In this document: positions 12,788 to 18,421 of the stretch, one piece after another | How positions within the stretch are numbered: position 1 is the stretch's first letter | Layout: each line of letters begins with the position of its first letter | DNA from: Actinomycetota bacterium | GTDB taxonomy: Bacteria; Actinomycetota; Thermoleophilia; Gaiellales; Gaiellaceae | Reading direction: 5' to 3' | NCBI GenBank assembly: GCA_005884155.1 | Contig: VAXD01000049.1 | Coordinates: 17,784 to 36,204, forward strand | DNA: 18,421 bases | The notes under the pieces: model-generated | Seen by the model: only the letters and a program-made list of their open reading frames with translations | Told to the model about the DNA's origin: nothing | The model's database searches: none | Program-made: the position numbers and the translations under genes

Positions 12788-12807
12788 CGGTTTTAAACGG
12801 AAAACCG
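12788..12807 (+). promoter_or_regulatory. Inverted repeat in the hup leader
   Basis: CGGTTTT (12788-12794) pairs with AAAACCG (12801-12807) around an AAACGG loop, right at the expected transcription start. With the two upstream AAAACCGC copies it makes four related sites around the promoter. It could be an operator or an mRNA 5' hairpin. Confidence 0.5.
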
Positions 12808-12824
12808 GGAAGAGAGGAGCGGAC

Positions 12825-13142
12825 GTGACGAAGCAAGAGTTCGTGGATCGAGTGGCGTCGAAGGGCAACATCTCGAGACGGGAAGCAGGCGACGCGGTCG
12901 ACACCGTGCTCGAGACGATCACCGACGTCCTCAAGGGAGGCGGAGAGATCAACTTCACCGGCTTCGGGAAGTTCTCGACCCAGTTCCGCAAGGAGCGGCA
13001 GGGCGTCAATCCGCGCAACCCGAGCCAGAAGGTGACGATCCCTGCGGCGACGGTGCCCAAGTTCTCCGCCGGCAGCTCGCTGAAGCAGGCCGTCAAGAGC
13101 GGCGGCGGTGGCGGCGGCGGCATGGGCGGCGGCGGTTACTAA
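12825..13142 (+). CDS. hup: HU-family nucleoid DNA-binding protein with glycine-rich tail
   Basis: The 105-residue product is an HU/IHF-family histone-like protein that bends and compacts DNA as a dimer. It begins MTKQEFVDRVASKGNISRREAGDAVD, the usual helix-turn-helix dimerisation region. The signature is GFGKFSTQFRKERQGVNPRNPS at about 46-67, with the DNA-intercalating proline at 63, followed by VTIPAATVPKFSAGSSLKQAV. Residues 93-105 are an added tail of almost pure glycine ending in tyrosine, not the lysine/alanine-rich tail of mycobacterial HU. The GTG at 12825 has AGGAG five bases upstream and gives the normal HU N terminus; an in-frame ATG at 12753 lies within the promoter and is rejected. 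It has its own promoter and a strong terminator, so it is an independent unit between pyrE and pyrF. Confidence 0.93.
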   Translation: MTKQEFVDRVASKGNISRREAGDAVDTVLETITDVLKGGGEINFTGFGKFSTQFRKERQGVNPRNPSQKVTIPAATVPKFSAGSSLKQAVKSGGGGGGGMGGGGY

Positions 13143-13165
13143 GCCGACGAGCTCACGAGGTTTCG

Positions 13166-13195
13166 AGAGGGCCGCGAGAGCGGCCCTCTTTTGTT
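13166..13195 (+). terminator. Intrinsic terminator of the HU gene
   Basis: AGAGGGCCGC (13166-13175) pairs perfectly with GCGGCCCTCT (13180-13189) around a GAGA tetraloop and is followed by TTTGTT. It lies 24 bases after the hup stop. This is the only textbook intrinsic terminator in the window. Confidence 0.92.
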
Positions 13196-13221
13196 GCGTG
13201 GGCCGAAAGCCGCGCTAGCCT
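13194..13221 (+). promoter_or_regulatory. Putative pyrF promoter
   Basis: TTGCGT (13194-13199) and TAGCCT (13216-13221) are 16 bases apart, directly behind the hup terminator. The -10 ends 9 bases before the pyrF ATG at 13231, so the transcript would have almost no leader. Confidence 0.5.
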
Positions 13222-13230
13222 GTGCGGGAG

Positions 13231-14148
13231 ATGAGCGCCGAGCCGGCCCTGGCCACCTCGCTCTTCGCCGACCGGCTCGCCGAGGCGGTCGAGCACAAGC
13301 ATTCGCAGCTGATCGTCGGGCTCGATCCGCGCCCCGACCTGCTTCCCGTCGAGCTCGTCGGCGACGTCCAGGTCGACCGTGCCGCGGCAGCCGAGGGCTG
13401 CGCCCGCTTCTGCCGCGGGATCGTCGATGCGGTCGCGTCGTACGTCGTGGGGGTGAAACCTCAGCTCGCCTTCTTCGAGGCGCTCGGGGCCGAAGGCTTC
13501 CGCGCGTTCGAGGACGCCTGTGCGTACGCGCGCGCTGCCGGCCTCCTCGTCATCGCGGACGCGAAGCGTGGAGACATCGGCTCGACGGCGCGCGCCTACG
13601 CGGCGGCCTACCTGGAGCCGCGCGGCGACGACCCGCCGCTCGCGGACGCGATGACGGTCAACGGCTATCTCGGCCGCGACTCGCTGGAGCCGTTCGTCGC
13701 GGCTTGTAGGCGGAACGGGACAGGCTTCTTCTGCGTGGTCAAGACGTCGAACGAAGGCGGCGCGGACGTGCAGGACCTCGTGCTCTCGGACGGGCGGCCG
13801 CTCTGGCACCACATGGCCCGGATGGTGCACGAGCTCGGTGAGGAGCTCATCGGGAGCCGCGGCCTGTCGAACATCGGGGCTGTCGTCGGCGCCACCCACC
13901 CGCGCGCCGTCGGCGAGGCGCGACGGCTGATGCCGCAGGCCGTGCTGCTCCTGCCCGGTGTGGGCGCGCAAGGCGCGACCCCCGCCGACCTCGCCCGGGC
14001 GTTCACGAGCGGCCCGGCGAGCGCGCTCGTCAATGCCTCGCGCAGCGTCCTCTACGCCTTCCGCTCGACCGGCGAGGACTGGCGGACGGCGGCCGCACTC
14101 GAGGCAGCGCGGGTTCAGCGCGAGGTCTGGTCCGTCTCCGGCTGGTAG
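13231..14148 (+). CDS. pyrF: Orotidine 5'-phosphate decarboxylase (PyrF, long actinobacterial-type subfamily)
   Basis: The 305-residue product converts OMP to UMP, the last step of pyrimidine synthesis. It carries QLIVGLDPRPDLLP (26-39), the conserved K76 in GVKPQLAFFE, and the catalytic DAKRGDIGSTA at 110-120 (D110, K112 and D115). Further barrel segments are MTVNGYLGRDS and ALVNASRSVLYAF near the C terminus, where the phosphate-binding arginine sits. The length and the DAKRGDIGSTA form fit the longer subfamily found in actinobacteria, not the 230-residue E. coli type. The ATG at 13231 is preferred over an in-frame GTG at 13222, which directly abuts the putative -10 box TAGCCT. Only four bases separate its stop from the LysM gene. 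Confidence 0.95.
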   Translation: MSAEPALATSLFADRLAEAVEHKHSQLIVGLDPRPDLLPVELVGDVQVDRAAAAEGCARFCRGIVDAVASYVVGVKPQLAFFEALGAEGFRAFEDACAYARAAGLLVIADAKRGDIGSTARAYAAAYLEPRGDDPPLADAMTVNGYLGRDSLEPFVAACRRNGTGFFCVVKTSNEGGADVQDLVLSDGRPLWHHMARMVHELGEELIGSRGLSNIGAVVGATHPRAVGEARRLMPQAVLLLPGVGAQGATPADLARAFTSGPASALVNASRSVLYAFRSTGEDWRTAAALEAARVQREVWSVSGW

Positions 14149-14152
14149 GCCG

Positions 14153-14470
14153 ATGAGCCGCGGCTGGCGCGCCGAGGCCAAGCGCTACGGGGCCCCGGCA
14201 GCGTTCCTGCTCGCCGTCACCATCGGCGTCCTCGTCGTGCGCTCGGGGCTCGAGACGAGATCGACGCCGACCACCACCGTTCCGACTACGGTTTCCACCC
14301 AGACCGGTCCGGTCCCGAAGCGGCAGCGCCGCTTCTACCACCTGCGCGCCGGCGAGACGCTCTCTGATGTTGCGCTCCGCTTCAACACGACGGTCGACGC
14401 GCTACTCGTTCTCAATCCGCACGTCGACCCGAATGCGCTCGAGGTCGGGCAGCGGATCCGCGTCCGCTGA
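14153..14470 (+). CDS. Membrane-anchored LysM-domain protein
   Basis: The 105-residue protein has a basic N terminus (MSRGWRAEAKR), one transmembrane helix at about 13-29 (GAPAAFLLAVTIGVLVV), a Thr/Ser/Pro-rich linker at 36-56, and one C-terminal LysM domain at 61-105. The LysM features are YHLRAGETLSDVALRFNTTVDALLVLNP and LEVGQRIRVR. LysM binds N-acetylglucosamine-containing glycans, so the protein should hold the outer membrane face to peptidoglycan. No enzyme domain is attached. It follows pyrF after four bases and precedes the D,D-carboxypeptidase by 16, so a cell-wall role fits its downstream neighbour. The ATG gives a sensible membrane topology; the longer open frame is a pyrF shadow. 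Confidence 0.88.
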   Translation: MSRGWRAEAKRYGAPAAFLLAVTIGVLVVRSGLETRSTPTTTVPTTVSTQTGPVPKRQRRFYHLRAGETLSDVALRFNTTVDALLVLNPHVDPNALEVGQRIRVR

Positions 14471-14471
14471 G

Positions 14472-14477
14472 TAGAAT
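14472..14477 (+). promoter_or_regulatory. Putative -10 box of the D,D-carboxypeptidase gene
   Basis: TAGAAT ends 9 bases before the GTG start at 14487. The ten bases TAGAATCGCG (14472-14481) are identical to those at the murI promoter (7938-7947). No clear -35 is visible. Confidence 0.45.
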
Positions 14478-14486
14478 CGCGGCCCG

Positions 14487-15602
14487 GTGAGGGCAGTCGT
14501 CATCGCCGCCGCGGCCCTCGTGCTCGCGGCACCCGCGCTCGGCGCTGCTCCGCAGGTCAGCGGCCGGGCCTGGATCGTCGAGAACGGCTCGACCGGCGAC
14601 GTGCTGCTCGCGCACAACGCGGCCGCGCGCGTGCCGATCGCGAGCATCACGAAGCTGATGACTGTGCTGCTGACGCTCGAGCACACCCGCTTGAACGCGG
14701 ACGTCACCGTCAGCCCCGAGGCCGCCTCTGTCGGCGAGTCCTCGGCCGGGCTCGTCGCCGGGGAGCACCTGACCGTCCGCGACCTGCTCGAAGCGGCCCT
14801 CGTCGCCAGCGCGAACGACGCGGCCGACGCGCTCGCCTCGTACGTCGGCCACGGCAGCGAGGCGCGCTTCGTGGCGATGATGAACGCGCGGGCGCGACGG
14901 CTCGGGCTCACCTCGTCGCACTATGTACGGCCGGACGGGCTCGATGCGCCGGGCCACGTCTCGAGCGCGCGTGACGTCACCTACCTCGCCCGCCTCCTGA
15001 TGCACCGGCCCGTGATCCGCCAGATCGTGCGGATGCGCGTCGCGACGATCCCGGGCGGGCGCGTCCTGCACACGTGGAATGACCTGCTCTACAGCTACCC
15101 CGGGATCTTCGGCGTGAAGACCGGGCACACGTCCGAGGCGGGCTGGAACGAGGTTGCTGCGGCGCGCCGGGGCGGCGTCTCGATCTACGCGACGCTGCTC
15201 GGCAGCCCCGATCGCGCGACGCGGAACGGCGACCTCGCGAAGCTGCTCGACTGGGGCTTCTCGCGCTACGTGCATCCTCGGGTGGTCGTCGCCGGGCGGA
15301 CGTATGCGGAGTCCGAGCCCGGCTACGGCCGGCATGCGCTCGCGCTCGTCGCCGCGCGCTCGTTCGTGCCCGTCGCGCGGGTCGACCGCCCGCTCGTTCG
15401 CCGCGTGGTCTATCCGGACACGGTCTCGCTGCCCGTGTCGCGGGGACAGTCCCTGGGACAGGTCCGCGTGTACCAGGAGGGCCGGCTGCTCGGCGTCGTG
15501 CCGCTCGTCGCCTCCCGGTCGATTGCCCGCCCCGGCCTCGCCGGCCGCGCAGGGTGGTACGCAGGACGTACCCTGCACCACGTGCTGGGGTGGTTCTCCT
15601 GA
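14487..15602 (+). CDS. D-alanyl-D-alanine carboxypeptidase (PBP5/DacB-type, peptidase S11)
   Basis: The 371-residue exported enzyme trims the terminal D-Ala from peptidoglycan pentapeptides. A Sec signal covers about residues 1-20 (MRAVVIAAAALVLAAPALGA). The three penicillin-binding motifs are all present: SITK at 53-56 with S53 as nucleophile, SAN at 108-110, and KTG at 211-213. The region from about 265 onward is the usual beta-rich C-terminal domain of S11 enzymes. The protein ends in HHVLGWFS, with no obvious transmembrane anchor, so attachment would rest on a short amphipathic end or be absent. The GTG start directly precedes the signal sequence. The end overlaps the sugar-kinase gene by 13 bases if that gene begins at 15590. 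Confidence 0.93.
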   Translation: MRAVVIAAAALVLAAPALGAAPQVSGRAWIVENGSTGDVLLAHNAAARVPIASITKLMTVLLTLEHTRLNADVTVSPEAASVGESSAGLVAGEHLTVRDLLEAALVASANDAADALASYVGHGSEARFVAMMNARARRLGLTSSHYVRPDGLDAPGHVSSARDVTYLARLLMHRPVIRQIVRMRVATIPGGRVLHTWNDLLYSYPGIFGVKTGHTSEAGWNEVAAARRGGVSIYATLLGSPDRATRNGDLAKLLDWGFSRYVHPRVVVAGRTYAESEPGYGRHALALVAARSFVPVARVDRPLVRRVVYPDTVSLPVSRGQSLGQVRVYQEGRLLGVVPLVASRSIARPGLAGRAGWYAGRTLHHVLGWFS

Positions 15603-16555
15603 TCGTCACGGTCACGATGAACGCGGCGATCGACCGGACGCTGACCGTTCCGAATTTCCAGCGCGGCCAGCGGCACCGAGCCAGCCAGGGGCTCACGCTT
15701 GCCGGCGGCAAGGGGATCAATATCGCGCGGGCCCTCAAGAGGCTCGGCGTGCCGGTCGTCGCGACCGGTCTCGCCGGCGGCGGCACCGGGACGCGGATCA
15801 TCGAGGAGCTGACGGCGGAAGCGATCCTGAACGACTTCGTCCGGATCGATGACGACTCGCGCACCTCCACGGCGATCGTCGACCCGACCGGCGGCACGTA
15901 CACCGAGGTGAACGAGTGGGGCCCGCGAGTCGAGCCGCACGAGCTCGACATGCTCCGCGAGAAGCTCGTCTACCTCTCTCGCGGCGCCGACTACGTCATC
16001 TTCGCCGGCTCGCTGCCGCGCGGAGTCGAGGACGACTTCTACGCCGACGTGATCCGCGACCTGAACCGTCGCGGCGTCCTGACCGTGCTCGACTCCGAAG
16101 GCGAGCCGCTCCGGCTGGCCGCGCACGCCGAGCCGTTTCTCGTCTCGCCGAACGAGCGCGAGGCCGAGAGCCTCGTCGGCCAGGAGTTCCACGACGACGA
16201 CGACTTCCTGGGCGGGCTCGAGGCGATCGCCGAGCTCGGCGCGCGAAACGTCCTGATCACACGTGAGTCCGGCTGCTGGGCGCTGCTCCGCCACGAGCGC
16301 GAGCAGCACCGCTACCGGGCTTTGGCGCCGCGCGTCGACCCGGTCTCGGCTGTCGGCTCCGGGGACGTCCTGCTGGCCGGGTTCATAGCCGCGCGGCTGG
16401 ACGGGCGCTCCGACGAGGAGGCGCTGCGGTTCGCCGTCGCAGCCGGTGCGGCGTCGACGCTCGAGCTCGGCGCGGGTCGGGTCGAGGAGCGCGAGGCCGG
16501 GCGTCTCGTCGGCGGCGTCGAGGTCGCCCAGCTGGAGCCCGTAGCCGAAAGGTGA
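15590..16555 (+). CDS. PfkB-family sugar kinase, 1-phosphofructokinase (FruK)-like
   Basis: The 321-residue protein belongs to the PfkB/ribokinase family, FruK/LacC branch, which phosphorylates sugar phosphates such as fructose 1-phosphate or tagatose 6-phosphate. Features are IVTVTMNAAIDRTL at the N terminus, the sugar-binding LAGGKGINIARALKRLG (37-53), IFAGSLPRG (137-145), FLVSPNEREAE, and the ATP/anion-hole signature AVGSGDVLLAGF with catalytic D259. No fructose PTS or FruR gene is adjacent, so the exact substrate is open. The start is uncertain. The GTG at 15590 gives MVLLIVTVT; a CTG at 15599 would give the family-typical MIVTVT. Neither has a ribosome site. A TACCCT at 15569-15574 could be a -10 box. 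Confidence 0.85.
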   Translation: MVLLIVTVTMNAAIDRTLTVPNFQRGQRHRASQGLTLAGGKGINIARALKRLGVPVVATGLAGGGTGTRIIEELTAEAILNDFVRIDDDSRTSTAIVDPTGGTYTEVNEWGPRVEPHELDMLREKLVYLSRGADYVIFAGSLPRGVEDDFYADVIRDLNRRGVLTVLDSEGEPLRLAAHAEPFLVSPNEREAESLVGQEFHDDDDFLGGLEAIAELGARNVLITRESGCWALLRHEREQHRYRALAPRVDPVSAVGSGDVLLAGFIAARLDGRSDEEALRFAVAAGAASTLELGAGRVEEREAGRLVGGVEVAQLEPVAER

Positions 16556-16572
16556 TCGTCCAGCAGCGTTGC

Positions 16573-16578
16573 TACGAT
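16573..16578 (+). promoter_or_regulatory. Putative -10 box of guaB3
   Basis: TACGAT ends 11 bases before the GTG at 16590. It lies in the 34-base gap after the kinase gene. No matching -35 is visible. Confidence 0.4.
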
Positions 16579-16589
16579 CGCCGGTCCTT

Positions 16590-17747
16590 GTGGAAGTAGA
16601 GATCGGGAGAGGCAAGAAGGCGCGTCAGGCCTACGGCTTCGACGACATCGCGATCGTGCCTTCCCGCCGCACGCGCGACCCGCAGGACGTCGACATCGGC
16701 TGGAAGCTCGGTCCGCACCTGCTCGAGCTGCCGCTGCTCGCCTCGGCGATGGACGGGGTCGTCTCGCCGAAGGTTGCGATCGAGCTCGGCAAGCTCGGCG
16801 GCCTCGGCGTGCTCAACCTCGAGGGCATCTTCTCGCGTTACGAGGACGCCGACGGCCAGCTGGCGAAGATCGCAAAGCTGCCGAAGGAGCGCGCCACCGC
16901 GGGGATGCAGAAGATCTACGCCGAGGCGGTCAAGCCCGAGCTGATCGCCAAGCGGATCCGCGAGATCAAGGAGGCGGGCGTGCTGGCGGCGGGCTCGCTG
17001 ACCCCGCAGAAGGTGCGCGACCACTACGAGGTCGCGCTCGAGGCCGGGCTCGACATCCTCGTCATCCAGGGCACCGTCGTCTCGGCCGAGCACGTCTCCT
17101 CGAACGGGCACGCGCTCAACCTGAAGGAGTTCATCGCCTCGCTGCCGGTGCCGGCGATCGTCGGCGGCTGCGCGTCGTACCAGACGGCGCTGCACCTGAT
17201 GCGGACCGGGGCGGAGGGCGTGCTCGTCGGCGTCGGGCCGGGCCAGGCGTGCACGACGAGGGGCGTCTTGGGGGTCGGCGTGCCGCAGGCGACCGCGATC
17301 TCCGACGCGGCCGCTGCCCGCGTGCAGCACCTGCTCGAGACCGGCAAGTACGTGAACGTGATCGCCGACGGCGGCATGCGCACCGGCGGAGATATCGCGA
17401 AGGCGGTCGCGTGCGGTGCGGACGCGGTCATGGTCGGCTCGCCGCTGGCTCGCGCGAAGGAGGCGCCGGGGAGGGGCTTTCACTGGGGGATGGCGACGTT
17501 CCATCCGACGCTTCCGCGCGGGGCGCGCGTTGCGGTCGAGCAGAACGCGACGCTCGAGCAGATCGTGATCGGCCCTGCGACCGAGAACGACGGGACGCTG
17601 AACCTGATGGGCGCGCTGCGGACGTCGATGGCGACCTGCGGCTACGAGTCGATCCACGACTTCCAGAAGGCCGAGGTCATGCTGGCGCCGTCGATCAAGA
17701 CCGAGGGCAAGTCTCTGCAGCGGGCCCAGAACGTGGGAATGGGGTAG
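16590..17747 (+). CDS. guaB3: GuaB3-type IMP dehydrogenase/GMP reductase family protein, no CBS domains
   Basis: The 385-residue protein is a TIM-barrel member of the IMPDH/GMPR family. It opens [29 protein letters not shown] and, like GuaB3 proteins, has no CBS (Bateman) domain inserted after SAMDGVVSP. The catalytic loop [20 protein letters not shown] has the cysteine (C221) used in both IMPDH and GMPR catalysis. [15 protein letters not shown] (258-271) and [15 protein letters not shown] (338-352) bind substrate phosphate. The Arg-Tyr flap pair of classical IMPDH is not apparent between 310 and 337. Many actinobacterial GuaB3 proteins lack the cysteine; this one keeps it, so real catalysis (IMP oxidation or GMP reduction) is plausible. 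The GTG at 16590 is chosen over TTG 16569, which precedes the putative -10. It overlaps guaA by one base. Confidence 0.9.
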   Translation: MEVEIGRGKKARQAYGFDDIAIVPSRRTRDPQDVDIGWKLGPHLLELPLLASAMDGVVSPKVAIELGKLGGLGVLNLEGIFSRYEDADGQLAKIAKLPKERATAGMQKIYAEAVKPELIAKRIREIKEAGVLAAGSLTPQKVRDHYEVALEAGLDILVIQGTVVSAEHVSSNGHALNLKEFIASLPVPAIVGGCASYQTALHLMRTGAEGVLVGVGPGQACTTRGVLGVGVPQATAISDAAAARVQHLLETGKYVNVIADGGMRTGGDIAKAVACGADAVMVGSPLARAKEAPGRGFHWGMATFHPTLPRGARVAVEQNATLEQIVIGPATENDGTLNLMGALRTSMATCGYESIHDFQKAEVMLAPSIKTEGKSLQRAQNVGMG

Positions 17748-18421
17748 TGGGCGAGGTCGTCGCTCTTCCGGTCGCCGAGGCTGGCCCGGAGGAGCGGCCG
17801 GTGCTCGTTCTGGATCTCGGCGGGCAGTACGCGCAACTGATCGCGCGGCGGGTGCGTGAGGCGCGTGTCTACTCGGAGCTCGTCCCGCACCGGATCACGG
17901 CTGCGGAGGCTCGGGCCCGGCGGCCGCGGGCTCTGATTCTGTCAGGCGGGCCGGCGTCGGTCTACGCCGAGGGTGCGCCGCGGGTCGATCCGGAGCTCTT
18001 CTCGCTAGGGGTGCCGACGCTCGGCATCTGCTACGGAATGCAGCTGATGGCGCAGGAGCTCGGCGGTGCCGTCGAGCGGACCGGCGTCTCCGAGTTCGGT
18101 AAGACCGAGCTGCGCGCCGAGGCCGCGAGCGAGCTGTTCGAGGGGCTGCCCGAGGACCAGGTCGGCTGGATGAGCCACCGCGACTCGGTGACGGCGGCTC
18201 CGGATGGCGCACGCGTGACGGCCCGCTCGCCGGCGGCGCCGATCGCTTCCTTCGAGGACCCGGAGCGGCGTTTGTACGGCGTCCAGTTCCACCCGGAGGT
18301 CGTGCACACCCCGCACGGACAGGAGCTCCTGAAGAACTTCCTCTACGAGATCGCGGACGCGCCGCCGACCTGGACGGCGGCCGCGGTGATCGAGGAGCAG
18401 GTCGAGCGGATTCGGGCGCAG
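17747..18421 (+). CDS. guaA: GMP synthase (glutamine-hydrolysing), N-terminal part
   Basis: The gene runs off the window's end, so 225 codons are visible. They form a class I glutamine amidotransferase domain: [20 protein letters not shown] (19-38), [12 protein letters not shown] (62-73), the nucleophile elbow [11 protein letters not shown] with C95, and [11 protein letters not shown] with H182 and E184, completing the catalytic triad. GuaA converts XMP to GMP, using ammonia released by this domain. The ATP-pyrophosphatase domain lies beyond the window; [10 protein letters not shown] at the end is the start of the linker. The GTG at 17747 overlaps the guaB3 TAG by one base and gives a short N-terminal extension (about 17 residues) before the core. 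Coupling to guaB3 fits a joint purine operon. Confidence 0.95.
   Translation, partial: MGEVVALPVAEAGPEERPVLVLDLGGQYAQLIARRVREARVYSELVPHRITAAEARARRPRALILSGGPASVYAEGAPRVDPELFSLGVPTLGICYGMQLMAQELGGAVERTGVSEFGKTELRAEAASELFEGLPEDQVGWMSHRDSVTAAPDGARVTARSPAAPIASFEDPERRLYGVQFHPEVVHTPHGQELLKNFLYEIADAPPTWTAAAVIEEQVERIRAQ

Noticed and set aside
12753..12824. HU starting at the in-frame ATG at 12753
   Set aside because: This region is the promoter and leader. The GTG at 12825 has an AGGAG site and gives the family N terminus.
13222..13230. pyrF starting at GTG 13222
   Set aside because: It directly follows the putative -10 hexamer TAGCCT, so it would lie upstream of the transcription start; the ATG at 13231 fits better.
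15599..15601. CTG start for the FruK-like kinase
   Set aside because: It would give the family-typical MIVTVT, but a standard GTG at 15590 adds only three residues, so I kept the GTG; the CTG cannot be excluded.
14412..16615. Long - strand open frames opposite the carboxypeptidase and kinase genes (389 and 401 codons)
   Set aside because: The composition is that of antisense GC-rich frames, with no domain features, while the + strand genes have clear motifs.
1..18421. A defence island, prophage, integron or other mobile element
   Set aside because: No transposase, integrase, restriction enzyme, toxin-antitoxin pair, att-like repeat or tRNA boundary is visible. Base composition and gene style look uniform.

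Overview
The window is high-GC, gene-dense chromosomal DNA with very short or overlapping gene junctions, frequent GTG starts and few Shine-Dalgarno sequences. This style, the murI-rph-rdgB block, a GuaB3-type protein and a Roadblock/LC7 protein suggest an actinobacterium. A deep-branching lineage such as Thermoleophilia is my best guess from protein flavour, but no marker in the window proves it. I see no rRNA, tRNA, insertion sequence, prophage or CRISPR array. The content is mostly housekeeping.

Layout. (1) Positions 1-4026, + strand: the tail of a glycoside hydrolase family 3 (NagZ-like) enzyme, a HAD phosphatase, an AlkA-type DNA glycosylase, a GNAT acetyltransferase with an extra C-terminal domain, a glutathione S-transferase-like protein and a two-domain rhodanese. 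All are tightly packed, and the block ends in a strong hairpin. (2) Positions 4075-7918, - strand: a three-gene secretion cluster, read from high to low coordinates: a secreted alpha/beta hydrolase, a LivK-type solute-binding protein and a secreted protein of unknown function. (3) Positions 7950-10764, + strand: murI, rph, an mgtC-family gene and rdgB, which seems to start with CTG. (4) Positions 10714-11547, - strand: a YihY/BrkB membrane protein whose end overlaps the end of rdgB. (5) Positions 11584-14148, + strand: a Roadblock/LC7 protein, a tiny membrane protein, pyrE, an HU gene with its own promoter and terminator, and pyrF. (6) Positions 14153-18421, + strand: a LysM membrane protein, a D,D-carboxypeptidase, a FruK/PfkB sugar kinase, guaB3 and the 5' part of guaA.

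How the genes work together. pyrE and pyrF carry out the last two steps of UMP synthesis. guaB3 and guaA belong to guanine nucleotide metabolism, and rdgB cleans the purine nucleotide pool. murI, the LysM protein and the D,D-carboxypeptidase serve the cell wall. alkA and its neighbours look like repair and stress functions.

The most striking pattern not explained by the genes is regulatory. About ten genes have a TANNNT (or CATACT) hexamer ending 6-11 bases before the start codon, five of them at exactly 6, as expected for leaderless or nearly leaderless mRNAs. The gene set most worth functional follow-up is the secreted hydrolase / binding protein / unknown protein trio. I do not see clear evidence of a new defence or mobile system.
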